From Lentisphaerota bacterium (GTDB lineage: Bacteria; Verrucomicrobiota; Kiritimatiellia; JAAZAB01): 8,936 nt of DNA. Position 1 is the stretch's first letter. Each line of letters starts with the position of its first letter. The position numbers and the translations under genes were made by a program. Below are positions 1-6,157 of the stretch, piece by piece. The DNA lies in the NCBI GenBank assembly GCA_016182435.1, contig JACPGN010000067.1:1-8936 (forward strand), given 5' to 3'. The notes beneath the pieces were generated by a model. It saw only the letters and a list, made by a program, of their open reading frames with translations, did no database searches and was not told the origin of the DNA.

Positions 1-1
1 C

Positions 2-385
2 GGTCCCTTTTGCGGATTTGCCGGCTATCGCTTTGAGAGCCGCATGATGGGCTGCGCGACAGCGTTTGAGGGCGCGACGCTTGAACGCCTGGGCGACGGA
101 CCGCTCTTTACGGACTACCGCCTGTGCTACGCGTTTGCGGAGCGTCGCCATTACACGCTGCGCTTGCGCTGCTATAAACTCGATCCCTGGGTTGAGGTCG
201 CCGAATATCCGGCGCTTGGCCATGGCGCGCGCCTGATCTGGCGGCTCAACCCCGACGGTGCGTTCGATTCGATCCTTTCCCGCGATTCGTTCGAAGGCGA
301 GAGCCAGCCGGCCGTAGAACCGCTGGTCATGGAGCGGCCCCGTGACGTGCTCTGCCGGCTCCAGATGCCGGTGCTGGGCGAGTAG
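2..385 (+). CDS. 5'-truncated N-terminal fragment of a heparinase II/III-like protein (probably split from the next gene)
   Basis: This frame is open from the left edge and ends at TAG 383-385, so the true start lies outside the window; the ATG codons at 44 and 47 are probably internal. The 127 visible residues alternate hydrophobic and polar positions like a beta-sandwich, for example YTLRLRCYKLDPWVEVAEY followed by LIWRLNPDGAF. This fits the N-terminal beta domain seen ahead of the alpha-toroid in large polysaccharide-lyase-type proteins. No signal peptide can be judged because the start is missing. The frame stops 20 nt before the GTG of the next gene, which lies in another frame and begins as if in mid-domain. 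I infer that both were once one gene, broken by a frame change, perhaps with a small deletion, near 370-395. The alternative is two adjacent genes. Family assignment rests mainly on the downstream gene. Confidence 0.55.
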   Translation, partial: GPFCGFAGYRFESRMMGCATAFEGATLERLGDGPLFTDYRLCYAFAERRHYTLRLRCYKLDPWVEVAEYPALGHGARLIWRLNPDGAFDSILSRDSFEGESQPAVEPLVMERPRDVLCRLQMPVLGE

Positions 386-405
386 GCGAGCGGTGGAGCG
401 AGCCG

Positions 406-2895
406 GTGGCGAATATGCCGGAGCTCTTCGCGCGTGGCGGCGCCGTCGAATGGCACTCCGCGCTGGTGTCGGGCGCCCGACACTGGCTGCTCTATGCCGG
501 GCCGGTCGAGAAGCGATACCAGACAACAGAGGACAAAGGACAGAGGACAGACGACAGACGACAGAAGACGGAAGACAGAGGACAGAGGACAGAGGACAGA
601 CGACAGAAGACAGAAGACAGAGGACAGACGACAGAGGGCGGAAACGCCTGCGAGGATGGCCGATTTATCTTCCACCGGTTGCACGCCGAGTTCAATGCGT
701 TGCGGCTCGACGAACATCTGGATCTGACGGGCGCGCAGATTCACGACGTTTCCTGCTGGAACAAGCCCGGCGTCTTCGGTCTGGATTACCGCGAGCGGGC
801 GCGGCGTAACGTCGCCACGCTGCTACCGTTGCGTGAGGCCGCGCAACGCGCGGACAACCTGACGCTGCAAGCGCTGCTCGATCCACAACCGAAGATGCAT
901 CGTGCGTTGGCCAACGATCTCTTCGCGCGGTTCGAGAAGTGGGTGCGTCAGTTCCAGGGCTGGCGCAAGGGGCAGGGGGACTATGCGAAGAACGTGATTG
1001 GCTTCTCACGGCGCTTGCGCGGCTTGCTGATTGCCTATGAACTTCTCCGAAAAGATGGCGCGCTGAACGAAGAACAAGTTGGCCGACTGCATTCCTACTT
1101 TGTCTTCGCCGCCCGCCGCATTCTGGATGAAGGCCGCTGGCCGCATTCCCGCACCGCGCTGCACCCCGATCACCCGGAATCGTGCCGCGATTTTTACGCC
1201 TACGGCGGGGAGCATAAGCCCGACCGGCTCTACTGGACCAACTCGCTGCCCAATTTCCAGTCCGATCCGATGTGCGCGCTGTTGCACCTGAGCGCGGTGA
1301 TCCCCGAACACCCCGAAGCGGCGCACTGGCGGAGCTTCGCTTTGGATGACCTCGAGCGGCAGATCAATGCTTATTGCGGCAAGAGCGGGGCATGGGAGGA
1401 GTCCATCAATTACGCGCTTTATACGCTTTCTTACTTCATCATCACCTTTCGGATCGCGAAACATCGGCTCGATCTTGACTATTTTCAAGATGAACGGATG
1501 CGACGGTTCGCGGGCTGGCTGACGCGGTTCCTCGGTCCTCTCGACAAACGGTGGAACCAGCACACCTTTCCGGGCATCGGCAATGCCCTTTGTCCGAGCG
1601 GGGGAGGCGAATATCTGCTTTGCTTCGCAAGCGAACTTGATCCTGATGATCCGTTGCGGGCTGATTTGATGGCGGCCTACCAGCGCCTTGGGCCAGGCTG
1701 CGGTCTCATCGAACACTACCCGGTGATCATGGCCGCGATGGCGGACGTTCCGGAACGCGATTATCCGTTGCGCCCGCTTTCGAGCGAGTACATGGACGAA
1801 CTCGGCGTGGCCATGCGCCACGGGCAACCCAGCCCGCAGTCGCTACGCGCCAGCGTTGCGGGCGGGCCCGGCCCGCGCGAGAGCTACCTGTTCCAGAAAA
1901 TCGGGTTCTTCAAAGACCATTACGAAGCTGATGAAACCGCTTTCAACTGGTATGCGAAGGGCACGCCCCTCTGCATGGACTACGGCACCTACACGATAGA
2001 GGCAAGCGTTGCTTCGGCGCACAACCTGGTCGAGATTCCCGATCAGGACAGTCTACGCCGGGGCTATCTGGAGCAAGCGCTGTTTTCCGCGTTCGCCGAT
2101 TACACGCACTGCGAAATGCCCGTGACCTTGAAACTGCTGTGGGGACGCGGGCGCTCATTCGAGGAAGTGGATGCGGCGGACGGCCTGGTGACGTGGGAAA
2201 AGACGCCTTATTACTATATTGGCGACGACAATCCCGTCGGCCCGAAAACCTGGAAGACGCGCCTGCTGCTGTTCGTCAAACCCGACTATGTGGCGCTCTT
2301 CGACCGCGTCTATGGCGACGTGCCGCATCGTTTCTGTTTGCACGTCGTGGGGGATCGTCTCCGGCGCGAGGGGGCGTTGCTGAAGGCCGACGGCCGGTTC
2401 GACCTCGATCTGCTGGGCCTGGTTCAGCACCCCGCGGAGTTTGACGCGCAGACCGGCGCGCTGGTTCCCCGCAGGGCCGGAGATAACGAGGAAGCGCGGC
2501 GCGCGCACGCGCAGTCGTGGTTCCGGATCTATAATCGCAAGGACGGCATCTATCGGACCGTTCTCTTCGCCAGGGAGCGCTCCCGCGCCGTGACGCTTGC
2601 GCCGGAGGGTCCCTACGGCATCCGCGTGACCACTCCCGAATACACGGATTATGTGTTTCTCCATAACGAGCCTGTGGAAACCCGTGTAGACGGCGCCTAT
2701 TTTGCCGGACGCGTCGGCTGGATTCGCCGCGAGGCCGGCGGCGCGGTGCGCGCCGTAGTGCCTGACGGCCGCGGGATCGCCGCCTTCGGCCTGACGCTTG
2801 ACGGCCGCGGTCCGTGGGTCTATAACGAGGATGACCGCGCCGCGATTCGCCTGGCGGGCGGAGCGCCGCGCGTCGTGCGGGTGGGAGGCGAATAG
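406..2895 (+). CDS. Heparinase II/III-family-like polysaccharide lyase, with an in-frame heptamer-repeat insertion
   Basis: This 829-residue protein resembles heparinase II/III-type lyases, which cleave uronic-acid-containing polysaccharides by beta-elimination; the substrate cannot be read from sequence. Residues 1-39 and about 86-110 (RFIFHRLHAEF onward) look like parts of one beta region, interrupted by a charged repeat insert at 40-78. A helical stretch of about 125-490 fits an (alpha/alpha) toroid, including WEESINYALYTLSYF near 330-345 and NQHTFPGIGN near 385. The C-terminal part (about 500-829) fits the heparinase beta-sheet domain: FNWYAKGTPLCMDYGTY at about 513-529, then HNLVE, and KTRLLLFVKPDYVALFDRVYG. 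The GTG at 406 is chosen because GGTGGAG (391-397) lies 8 nt upstream. However, the frame stays open back to 346 and reads RWSEPVANMPEL across the start, so this is probably a fragment of a longer gene that includes 2-385. It ends with tandem stops TAG TAA. Family call is good; integrity is doubtful. Confidence 0.75.
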   Translation: MANMPELFARGGAVEWHSALVSGARHWLLYAGPVEKRYQTTEDKGQRTDDRRQKTEDRGQRTEDRRQKTEDRGQTTEGGNACEDGRFIFHRLHAEFNALRLDEHLDLTGAQIHDVSCWNKPGVFGLDYRERARRNVATLLPLREAAQRADNLTLQALLDPQPKMHRALANDLFARFEKWVRQFQGWRKGQGDYAKNVIGFSRRLRGLLIAYELLRKDGALNEEQVGRLHSYFVFAARRILDEGRWPHSRTALHPDHPESCRDFYAYGGEHKPDRLYWTNSLPNFQSDPMCALLHLSAVIPEHPEAAHWRSFALDDLERQINAYCGKSGAWEESINYALYTLSYFIITFRIAKHRLDLDYFQDERMRRFAGWLTRFLGPLDKRWNQHTFPGIGNALCPSGGGEYLLCFASELDPDDPLRADLMAAYQRLGPGCGLIEHYPVIMAAMADVPERDYPLRPLSSEYMDELGVAMRHGQPSPQSLRASVAGGPGPRESYLFQKIGFFKDHYEADETAFNWYAKGTPLCMDYGTYTIEASVASAHNLVEIPDQDSLRRGYLEQALFSAFADYTHCEMPVTLKLLWGRGRSFEEVDAADGLVTWEKTPYYYIGDDNPVGPKTWKTRLLLFVKPDYVALFDRVYGDVPHRFCLHVVGDRLRREGALLKADGRFDLDLLGLVQHPAEFDAQTGALVPRRAGDNEEARRAHAQSWFRIYNRKDGIYRTVLFARERSRAVTLAPEGPYGIRVTTPEYTDYVFLHNEPVETRVDGAYFAGRVGWIRREAGGAVRAVVPDGRGIAAFGLTLDGRGPWVYNEDDRAAIRLAGGAPRVVRVGGE
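521..639 (+). repeat. Heptanucleotide tandem array, 17 units, inside a coding region
   Basis: Seventeen consecutive 7-base units in one phase cover 119 bases. The consensus is AGANGAC, with the fourth base G, C or A. Only the end units (AGACAAC, AGAGGGC) and two inner units (AAAGGAC, GGAAGAC) deviate. In the host frame three units encode seven residues, giving a charged run of alternating QRTEDRR- and QKTEDRG-like heptads at residues 40-78 of the lyase. No unit creates a stop in any of the six frames, which is why long spurious reading frames pile up here on both strands. Flanking lyase sequence resumes in the same frame on each side, so the net insertion is a multiple of three even though 119 is not; a few flanking bases must belong to the insertion. 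Confidence 0.93.
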
Positions 2896-2898
2896 TAA

Positions 2899-3084
2899 CT
2901 CCTCACGGAGTCAAGATTGTGGCTCTACGTGCCGCAAAAAACCCGCAAGAAAGCCTTCATTACCAACGTGCTGGAGGAGCAGGAAACCCATCCGCCGATC
3001 GGACCGTATTTCGCGGATGGTCCGGTGAAAGTTTCAGTTTATGCGCATATTATTTTCCATTCGTTCGATCCTAATATAGCTTGA
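2899..3084 (+). pseudogene. Possible gene remnant or very short ORF (TTG start at 2917)
   Basis: Straight after the tandem stops of the lyase gene, the same frame is open to TGA 3082-3084. It reads like real protein: LWLYVPQKTRKKAFITNV, later PPIGPYFADGPVKVSVYAH. The WLYVP-type opening recalls beta-sandwich domains at the C-termini of some secreted glycan-active enzymes, but that is only an impression. There is no ATG. A TTG at 2917 has GGAG (2907-2910) 6 nt upstream and would give a 55-residue product. It may be the tail of a domain lost from the lyase or another gene, or chance. The rest of 2896-3161 is a more A+T-rich leader of the toxin-antitoxin operon in which I could not fix a promoter. 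Confidence 0.3.
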
Positions 3085-3161
3085 TCTTTTGTTCAGACTG
3101 GTTATCGTTCAAACATATCGGAAAACTTGTCGGATAGAAATGACTTGCAGGGAGAATAGAA

Positions 3162-3392
3162 ATGAATTGGGACGATTACATCACGATCGATCCGAAAGTG
3201 TTGGTCGGCAAGCCGGTCATCAAAGGCACACGGCTGGCGGTGGAATTCATTGTCGGACTTTTGGCCCAGGGATGGAGCGAGGATGAAATCATGCGTAATT
3301 ATCCGGGCGTCAATCGGGAACAAATTCATGCGTGTTTGGCCTACGCGCAGGATCGCCTGAGCTTGGAACATCTTTATGCCGTGACGGCTTGA
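3162..3392 (+). CDS. DUF433 family antitoxin (VapB45-like)
   Basis: This 76-residue protein is a typical DUF433 protein in length and sequence. DUF433 proteins carry a winged-helix/HTH-like fold and are the usual antitoxin partners of PIN-like DUF5615 toxins. They bind the toxin and are thought to bind their own promoter. The family signature is clear: DPKVLVGKPVIKGTR at 10-24, then a hydrophobic helix (AVEFIVGLLAQG, 26-37), WSEDEIMRNYP (38-48) and REQIHACLAYA (52-62). The ATG is supported by AGGGAG (3149-3154), 7 nt upstream. Its TGA (3390-3392) directly abuts the toxin ATG at 3393, the classic tight antitoxin-toxin order. Autoregulation is expected from the family, but I see no convincing operator palindrome upstream. 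Family call is firm; activity is inferred. Confidence 0.92.
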   Translation: MNWDDYITIDPKVLVGKPVIKGTRLAVEFIVGLLAQGWSEDEIMRNYPGVNREQIHACLAYAQDRLSLEHLYAVTA

Positions 3393-3743
3393 ATGAAACT
3401 GCTTGCCGATGAGAATGTGGCCGGGGACATTGTCAGCCTGCTCCGTCAACGGGGCCATGATGTTGCGTGGATCCGGCAGGATTGCCCCGGCTCCGCTGAC
3501 GATTATGTCTTGGCTCGCTCCGCGCGGGAACAGCGTTTACTGCTGACATTCGATAAGGATTTTGGCGAGCTCGTCTGGCGAGGCGGCCAAGATGCCTCGG
3601 CAGGCGCGGTGCTCTTTGCCCGGATCGACGATGCGGTCAGGCACGCCATCCTGCACGGGAACGCCGAACGCGTGCTCGGCGGCTATGCGGCCATGCGAGA
3701 GAACAATCAGGAAAAGAATTCGATCGGAAGAAGGTTCCTATGA
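3393..3743 (+). CDS. DUF5615 family PIN-like toxin (VapC45-like)
   Basis: This 116-residue protein is a DUF5615 PIN-like domain, the putative ribonuclease toxin partner of DUF433. It opens with the signature LLADEN at 3-8, where D6 and E7 are likely metal ligands. It has RGHDV at 20-24, an acidic pair D36/D37, and TFDKDFGEL at 52-60 with D54 and D56. These acidic clusters fit Mg-dependent PIN-type nuclease chemistry. The C-terminal part (VRHAILHGNAERVLGGYAAM onward) is less typical, and the last ~18 residues (RENNQEKNSIGRRFL) do not resemble the short beta-strand ending I associate with the family, so the tail may be altered. It starts directly after the antitoxin stop, with translation probably coupled. 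Its own TGA (3741-3743) overlaps the next gene's ATG (3740-3742). Confidence 0.88.
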   Translation: MKLLADENVAGDIVSLLRQRGHDVAWIRQDCPGSADDYVLARSAREQRLLLTFDKDFGELVWRGGQDASAGAVLFARIDDAVRHAILHGNAERVLGGYAAMRENNQEKNSIGRRFL

Positions 3744-4513
3744 CGGCAACCGAAAAACTGCGTGTCGCCCAGATCGGGGTGGGCGGGTTTGGCGCTTATC
3801 GGCGCGAACGCCTGCGCGAAACGGGGCTGTTCGAGCTGGCGGCGGCCTGCGACCGCAATCCGGAAGCGCTGGAGCGATGCCGCCGGGAGGATGGGGCGCA
3901 ACCCTGCGCGAGCTACGAGGAATTGCTGGCCGTGCCCGGCTTGGAAGCGGTTATCATATGCACGGGCGCGAAATATCACGCCGCGCAGGTCATTCAGGCC
4001 GCCGAGCGCGGCTTGCACGTCTTTGTCGAAAAACCGCTATGCGGCAAGACCGAGGAATTGCGTGAGCTGCTCGCCGCGCAAAAGCGCACGGGCGTGAAGA
4101 TCGGCGTGGGCCATAACGATCATACCAGCGACGCCGGATCGCTGGCGATCAAGCGCAAAATTGATGGCGGCGAACTGGGCCGCATCGCCGCCTTCGAGTA
4201 CACGACGGCGCACAGCGGCGGGTTTGCGATTCAACCGGGCGATTGGCGGGGCGATCCGGACTGCAATCCCGGCGGCATGCTGTTCCAATGCGGCGTCCAC
4301 GGCCTCCACGAGTTGATGTTTTATTTCGGGCCCGTGGCCGAGGTCTTCTGCATGCTGCGCTATGATCTGCACACGACCGCCACGGCGGACGTGGCGATCT
4401 GCCAATTGCGGTTCAGTTCCGGCCTGATCGGGACGCTGCATGCCTACCATGTGACCCCCTATCGCCACACGTTGAGCATTTTCTGCACGCAAACGAACAT
4501 CTATCGGGAATAA
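3740..4513 (+). CDS. Gfo/Idh/MocA family oxidoreductase, truncated by an in-frame TAA
   Basis: NAD(P)-dependent oxidoreductase of the Gfo/Idh/MocA family, typically acting on sugars, inositols or their derivatives; the substrate is unknown. The N-terminal Rossmann fold shows VAQIGVGGFG (9-18, GxGxxG type), an acidic residue after the second strand (CDRNP, 37-41) and VEKPLCG at 96-102, which includes the family EKP motif. The C-terminal alpha/beta domain begins near 120 and contains GGMLFQCGVHGLHEL (178-192) with a probable catalytic His187 or His190. The ATG overlaps the toxin stop (ATGA) and has GGAAGAAGG (3726-3734) 5 nt upstream, a good start. The product would be 257 residues because codon 258 is TAA (4511-4513), yet family sequence continues in the same frame to 4777. 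Restoring that codon gives 345 residues, normal for the family. The truncated protein lacks part of its C-terminal sheet and is probably inactive. Confidence 0.88.
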   Translation: MTATEKLRVAQIGVGGFGAYRRERLRETGLFELAAACDRNPEALERCRREDGAQPCASYEELLAVPGLEAVIICTGAKYHAAQVIQAAERGLHVFVEKPLCGKTEELRELLAAQKRTGVKIGVGHNDHTSDAGSLAIKRKIDGGELGRIAAFEYTTAHSGGFAIQPGDWRGDPDCNPGGMLFQCGVHGLHELMFYFGPVAEVFCMLRYDLHTTATADVAICQLRFSSGLIGTLHAYHVTPYRHTLSIFCTQTNIYRE

Positions 4514-4777
4514 CTGGGCTTCGACGAAGGCACGAAGCTGTGGTTGCAGACCACGCATCTGGACGGAAAAAAGGAGCCCCACGTGCCGTTAGCGGTCACA
4601 GGGACTACCGACATCTGCGGCAACCTGCGCAGCTTTTACCAGGCGATCAAGCGCGGCGGCGAGCCTTGCCCATCGCTGGCGGATGGCGCGCGGGCCGTGC
4701 AGGTCGTGTTTGCGGCTGACGAATCCGCGCGCACCGGCCGGCCGGTCGCCGTGCCTAAGTTGGAATGTCAGACATGA
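4514..4777 (+). pseudogene. Detached C-terminal part of the Gfo/Idh/MocA oxidoreductase
   Basis: Directly after the TAA at 4511-4513 the same frame reads 87 residues that complete the oxidoreductase and ends at TGA 4775-4777. They begin LGFDEGTKLWLQTTHLDGKK and end with ARAVQVVFAADESARTGRPV, the usual last helix and strand of this family. There is no frame change and no missing sequence, so one substitution explains the break, for example GAA or TAC/TAT changed to TAA. No good start codon with a ribosome site precedes it; a TTG at 4544 is possible but unconvincing. It is therefore best read as part of an interrupted gene, unless the stop is a sequencing error or is read through. Confidence 0.8.
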
Positions 4778-4800
4778 ACAGCCGTTATTTCTCACGACCA

Positions 4801-4820
4801 AGAAACGGGTTAATGTTTCT
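4801..4820. terminator. Weak inverted repeat between convergent genes
   Basis: In the 61-bp gap between the convergent oxidoreductase and URO-D genes, AGAAAC (4801-4806) and GTTTCT (4815-4820) form a 6-bp perfect inverted repeat with an 8-nt loop. A 9-base direct repeat TTTCTCACG (4788-4796 and 4816-4824) overlaps the right arm. The place suits a bidirectional terminator, but the stem is short and A+T-rich and no T-run follows in either direction, so this is a weak call. Confidence 0.22.
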
Positions 4821-4838
4821 CACGGTTCTTAATCCCCG

Positions 4839-5960
4839 CTATGCCTGGCCGAAGATAATCTGGTGTTTTTGTGCGAGGTAGTATTGAAAATCGGACAGCG
4901 ACACATCCGGGGGAACGGAGTGGTCAATGGTCGGAATATAGCCACCCTCGTGAATGAGCGGCGCGATCCTGGCGATTTGCGCGTCAATCGCGCGCCGGCC
5001 CTTGGCGATTTCCCGTTTGTCCACGCCGCCCAGCATGCTGAAACTTTTGCCGTACTTCTTGCGCATCGCCACCGGGTCCATGCCGGCGGCCACTTCCATG
5101 GGGCTGAACCCATCCACCCCCGCCTCCAGGAAAAGCGGAATCAAGACTTCGAAGTCGCCATCCGTATCCACTAATATGAGATCAACCCCGTTCGTTTTAA
5201 GAAACTGGATGAATCGCTTGTAGTGGGGGAGCAGAAACTCGCGGAACAGGTTGGGGCCGAGCAGGGGCCCGCCTTTGCCGGCCAGGTCCTCGTGAACAAA
5301 GTAGAAATCGAATTTGACTTTCCGCACCGCCGGGGTGAGGGTTCGGATAGCGAACTCGGTCAGAAAATCGAGGCATTCGCGGATGAGGTCCGGTTCGTCA
5401 TAAAACAGGTAAGAGAGCGGTTCGGTGCCGCACCAGTTGCGGAGCATGCTGTAGTAGCCGAACGTGCCCGCCAACGGATCGAGCAGGGTGACGGGCTTGT
5501 CCGAGCTCCGCAGTTGACCGGCGATGGCGTTCCAGTCCCGGGGATAGCGCTCCATCGTGTCGCCCTCGTAGCGCTTACGCATGGCGCGAAAGCTTTGGGC
5601 GTCCTTAACCGGGAAAGCGATATAATGATCCATGCTCATGCGGGTGCCCCGCACGGTTCCGGTCTTGAGCGCCTTGCGGGTCCGGCCCATGCCATCGAGA
5701 AAGAGGATTTGCTCATCATTCTCCTCGATGGTCCGTTCCGCGAACGGCGGGTGGGGCGCGATGGCGTCAAGGCGGGCCGTTGCGTATCCCTCCAGGCCGA
5801 AATAGGCGTTGCCCATCATCAGGCCGCCGTCGAGGTTGCCCGGCGCGCCTTCGCCGATCCAGCGTTCGAGCGTCTGTCCCCAGAGGGCGATCTCCATGAA
5901 GGGGATGCGGTCAACAGACTTGCACTTCAAGGTGTTGACGAAACGTTCTTTGGGTGTCAT
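4839..5960 (-). CDS. Uroporphyrinogen decarboxylase (URO-D) superfamily protein, probably not a haem enzyme
   Basis: This 373-residue protein has the (beta/alpha)8 URO-D superfamily pattern, which covers true haem-pathway HemE and also corrinoid/coenzyme-M methyltransferases (MtaA, CmuA, MtbA). It opens with TPKERFVNTLKCKSVDRIPF (2-21), the family's N-terminal helix and RxP strand. It has FVHEDLAGKGGPLLGPNLFREF (221-242), LVDTDGDFEVLIPLF (263-277), GVDGFSPMEV (281-290), LGGVDKREIAKG (310-321) and YIPTIDHSVPPDVSLSDF (341-358). The DHSVPPDVS-type ending is common in uncharacterised members found beside sugar-metabolism genes. I do not see the His-x-Cys zinc motif of MtaA, so methyltransferase activity is unproven. 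The ATG (complement of 5958-5960) is firm: a perfect AAGGAG (complement of 5969-5974) lies 8 nt upstream. It ends in TAG. It lies downstream of the ADP-ribosylglycohydrolase on the same strand, separated by a 197-bp spacer. Confidence 0.88.
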   Translation of the reverse strand: MTPKERFVNTLKCKSVDRIPFMEIALWGQTLERWIGEGAPGNLDGGLMMGNAYFGLEGYATARLDAIAPHPPFAERTIEENDEQILFLDGMGRTRKALKTGTVRGTRMSMDHYIAFPVKDAQSFRAMRKRYEGDTMERYPRDWNAIAGQLRSSDKPVTLLDPLAGTFGYYSMLRNWCGTEPLSYLFYDEPDLIRECLDFLTEFAIRTLTPAVRKVKFDFYFVHEDLAGKGGPLLGPNLFREFLLPHYKRFIQFLKTNGVDLILVDTDGDFEVLIPLFLEAGVDGFSPMEVAAGMDPVAMRKKYGKSFSMLGGVDKREIAKGRRAIDAQIARIAPLIHEGGYIPTIDHSVPPDVSLSDFQYYLAQKHQIIFGQA

Positions 5961-5986
5961 TATTTTTTCTCCTTGTGAACGCAGCG

Positions 5987-6095
5987 GGTAGGGCGAACCC
6001 TCCGGGGGAGCCGCTCTTCATCCGACGGCTCGGCAGGCCATGCGAAGCGCTTGGCGGGGACGCTTGCCCCGCGCTACGCGGGGCCTCGCCATACC
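5987..6095. repeat. MITE/REP-like palindromic element with near-perfect terminal inverted repeats
   Basis: The ends GGTAGGGCGA (5987-5996) and TCGCCATACC (6086-6095) are inverted repeats with one mismatch in ten, bounding 109 bp. Inside are further perfect inverted repeats: GAGCCG/CGGCTC (6008-6013 with 6026-6031, 12-nt loop) and GCCCCGCG/CGCGGGGC (6066-6073 with 6077-6084, 3-nt loop). A GCGGGG at about 6055-6060 could instead pair with the CCCCGC at 6067-6072, giving an alternative fold. No ORF of interest lies inside. It fills most of the 197-bp gap between two same-strand genes and may form RNA structure in their transcript. The left part resembles, from memory and unchecked, a short palindromic repeat common in Kiritimatiellota/Lentisphaerota assemblies. 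No T-run follows on either strand, so it is not a standard terminator. Confidence 0.6.
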
Positions 6096-6157
6096 AAGAT
6101 CTAAATTCCTATGCCTTTAATGTGTGTTTTCCGAAAACTTTTTAAGTTGCCCAATAG

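Noticed and set aside
521..639. CRISPR-like array
   Set aside because: Repeats are 7 bases, contiguous and without spacers, and no cas gene is present.
172..744. Long - strand reading frame with repeated LSSVFCLLSSVLCP-like sequence
   Set aside because: It is the complement of the AGANGAC array, which has no stops in any frame; the pseudo-hydrophobic repeat is an artefact, not a membrane protein.
342..809. + strand reading frames in the other two phases across the repeat (342-809, 434-727)
   Set aside because: They owe their length to the stop-free array, and their flanks are Arg-rich out-of-frame translations of the lyase gene.
1006..1827. 273-codon - strand frame opposite the lyase gene
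   Set aside because: It is antisense to a coding stretch with a recognised family pattern and has no family resemblance or ribosome site of its own.
3081..3119. Possible promoter boxes (TTGATC or TTGTTC with CATATC) before the toxin-antitoxin pair
   Set aside because: The boxes match the consensus poorly and no spacing gives a convincing pair; host promoter rules are unknown.
4511..4513. Alternative genetic code with TAA as sense
   Set aside because: TAA properly ends the ADP-ribosylglycohydrolase and the right-edge URO-D gene, so it acts as a stop here.
5223..5978. 251-codon + strand frame opposite the URO-D gene
   Set aside because: It is the mirror of G+C-rich codons; the - strand frame has clear URO-D motifs and a perfect ribosome site.
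6126..6143. Hairpin GTTTTCCGAAAAC followed by five T on the + strand
   Set aside because: The stem is only 5 A+T-rich pairs, no + strand gene reads into it, and on the - strand, where the genes are, the run lies on the wrong side to end transcription.
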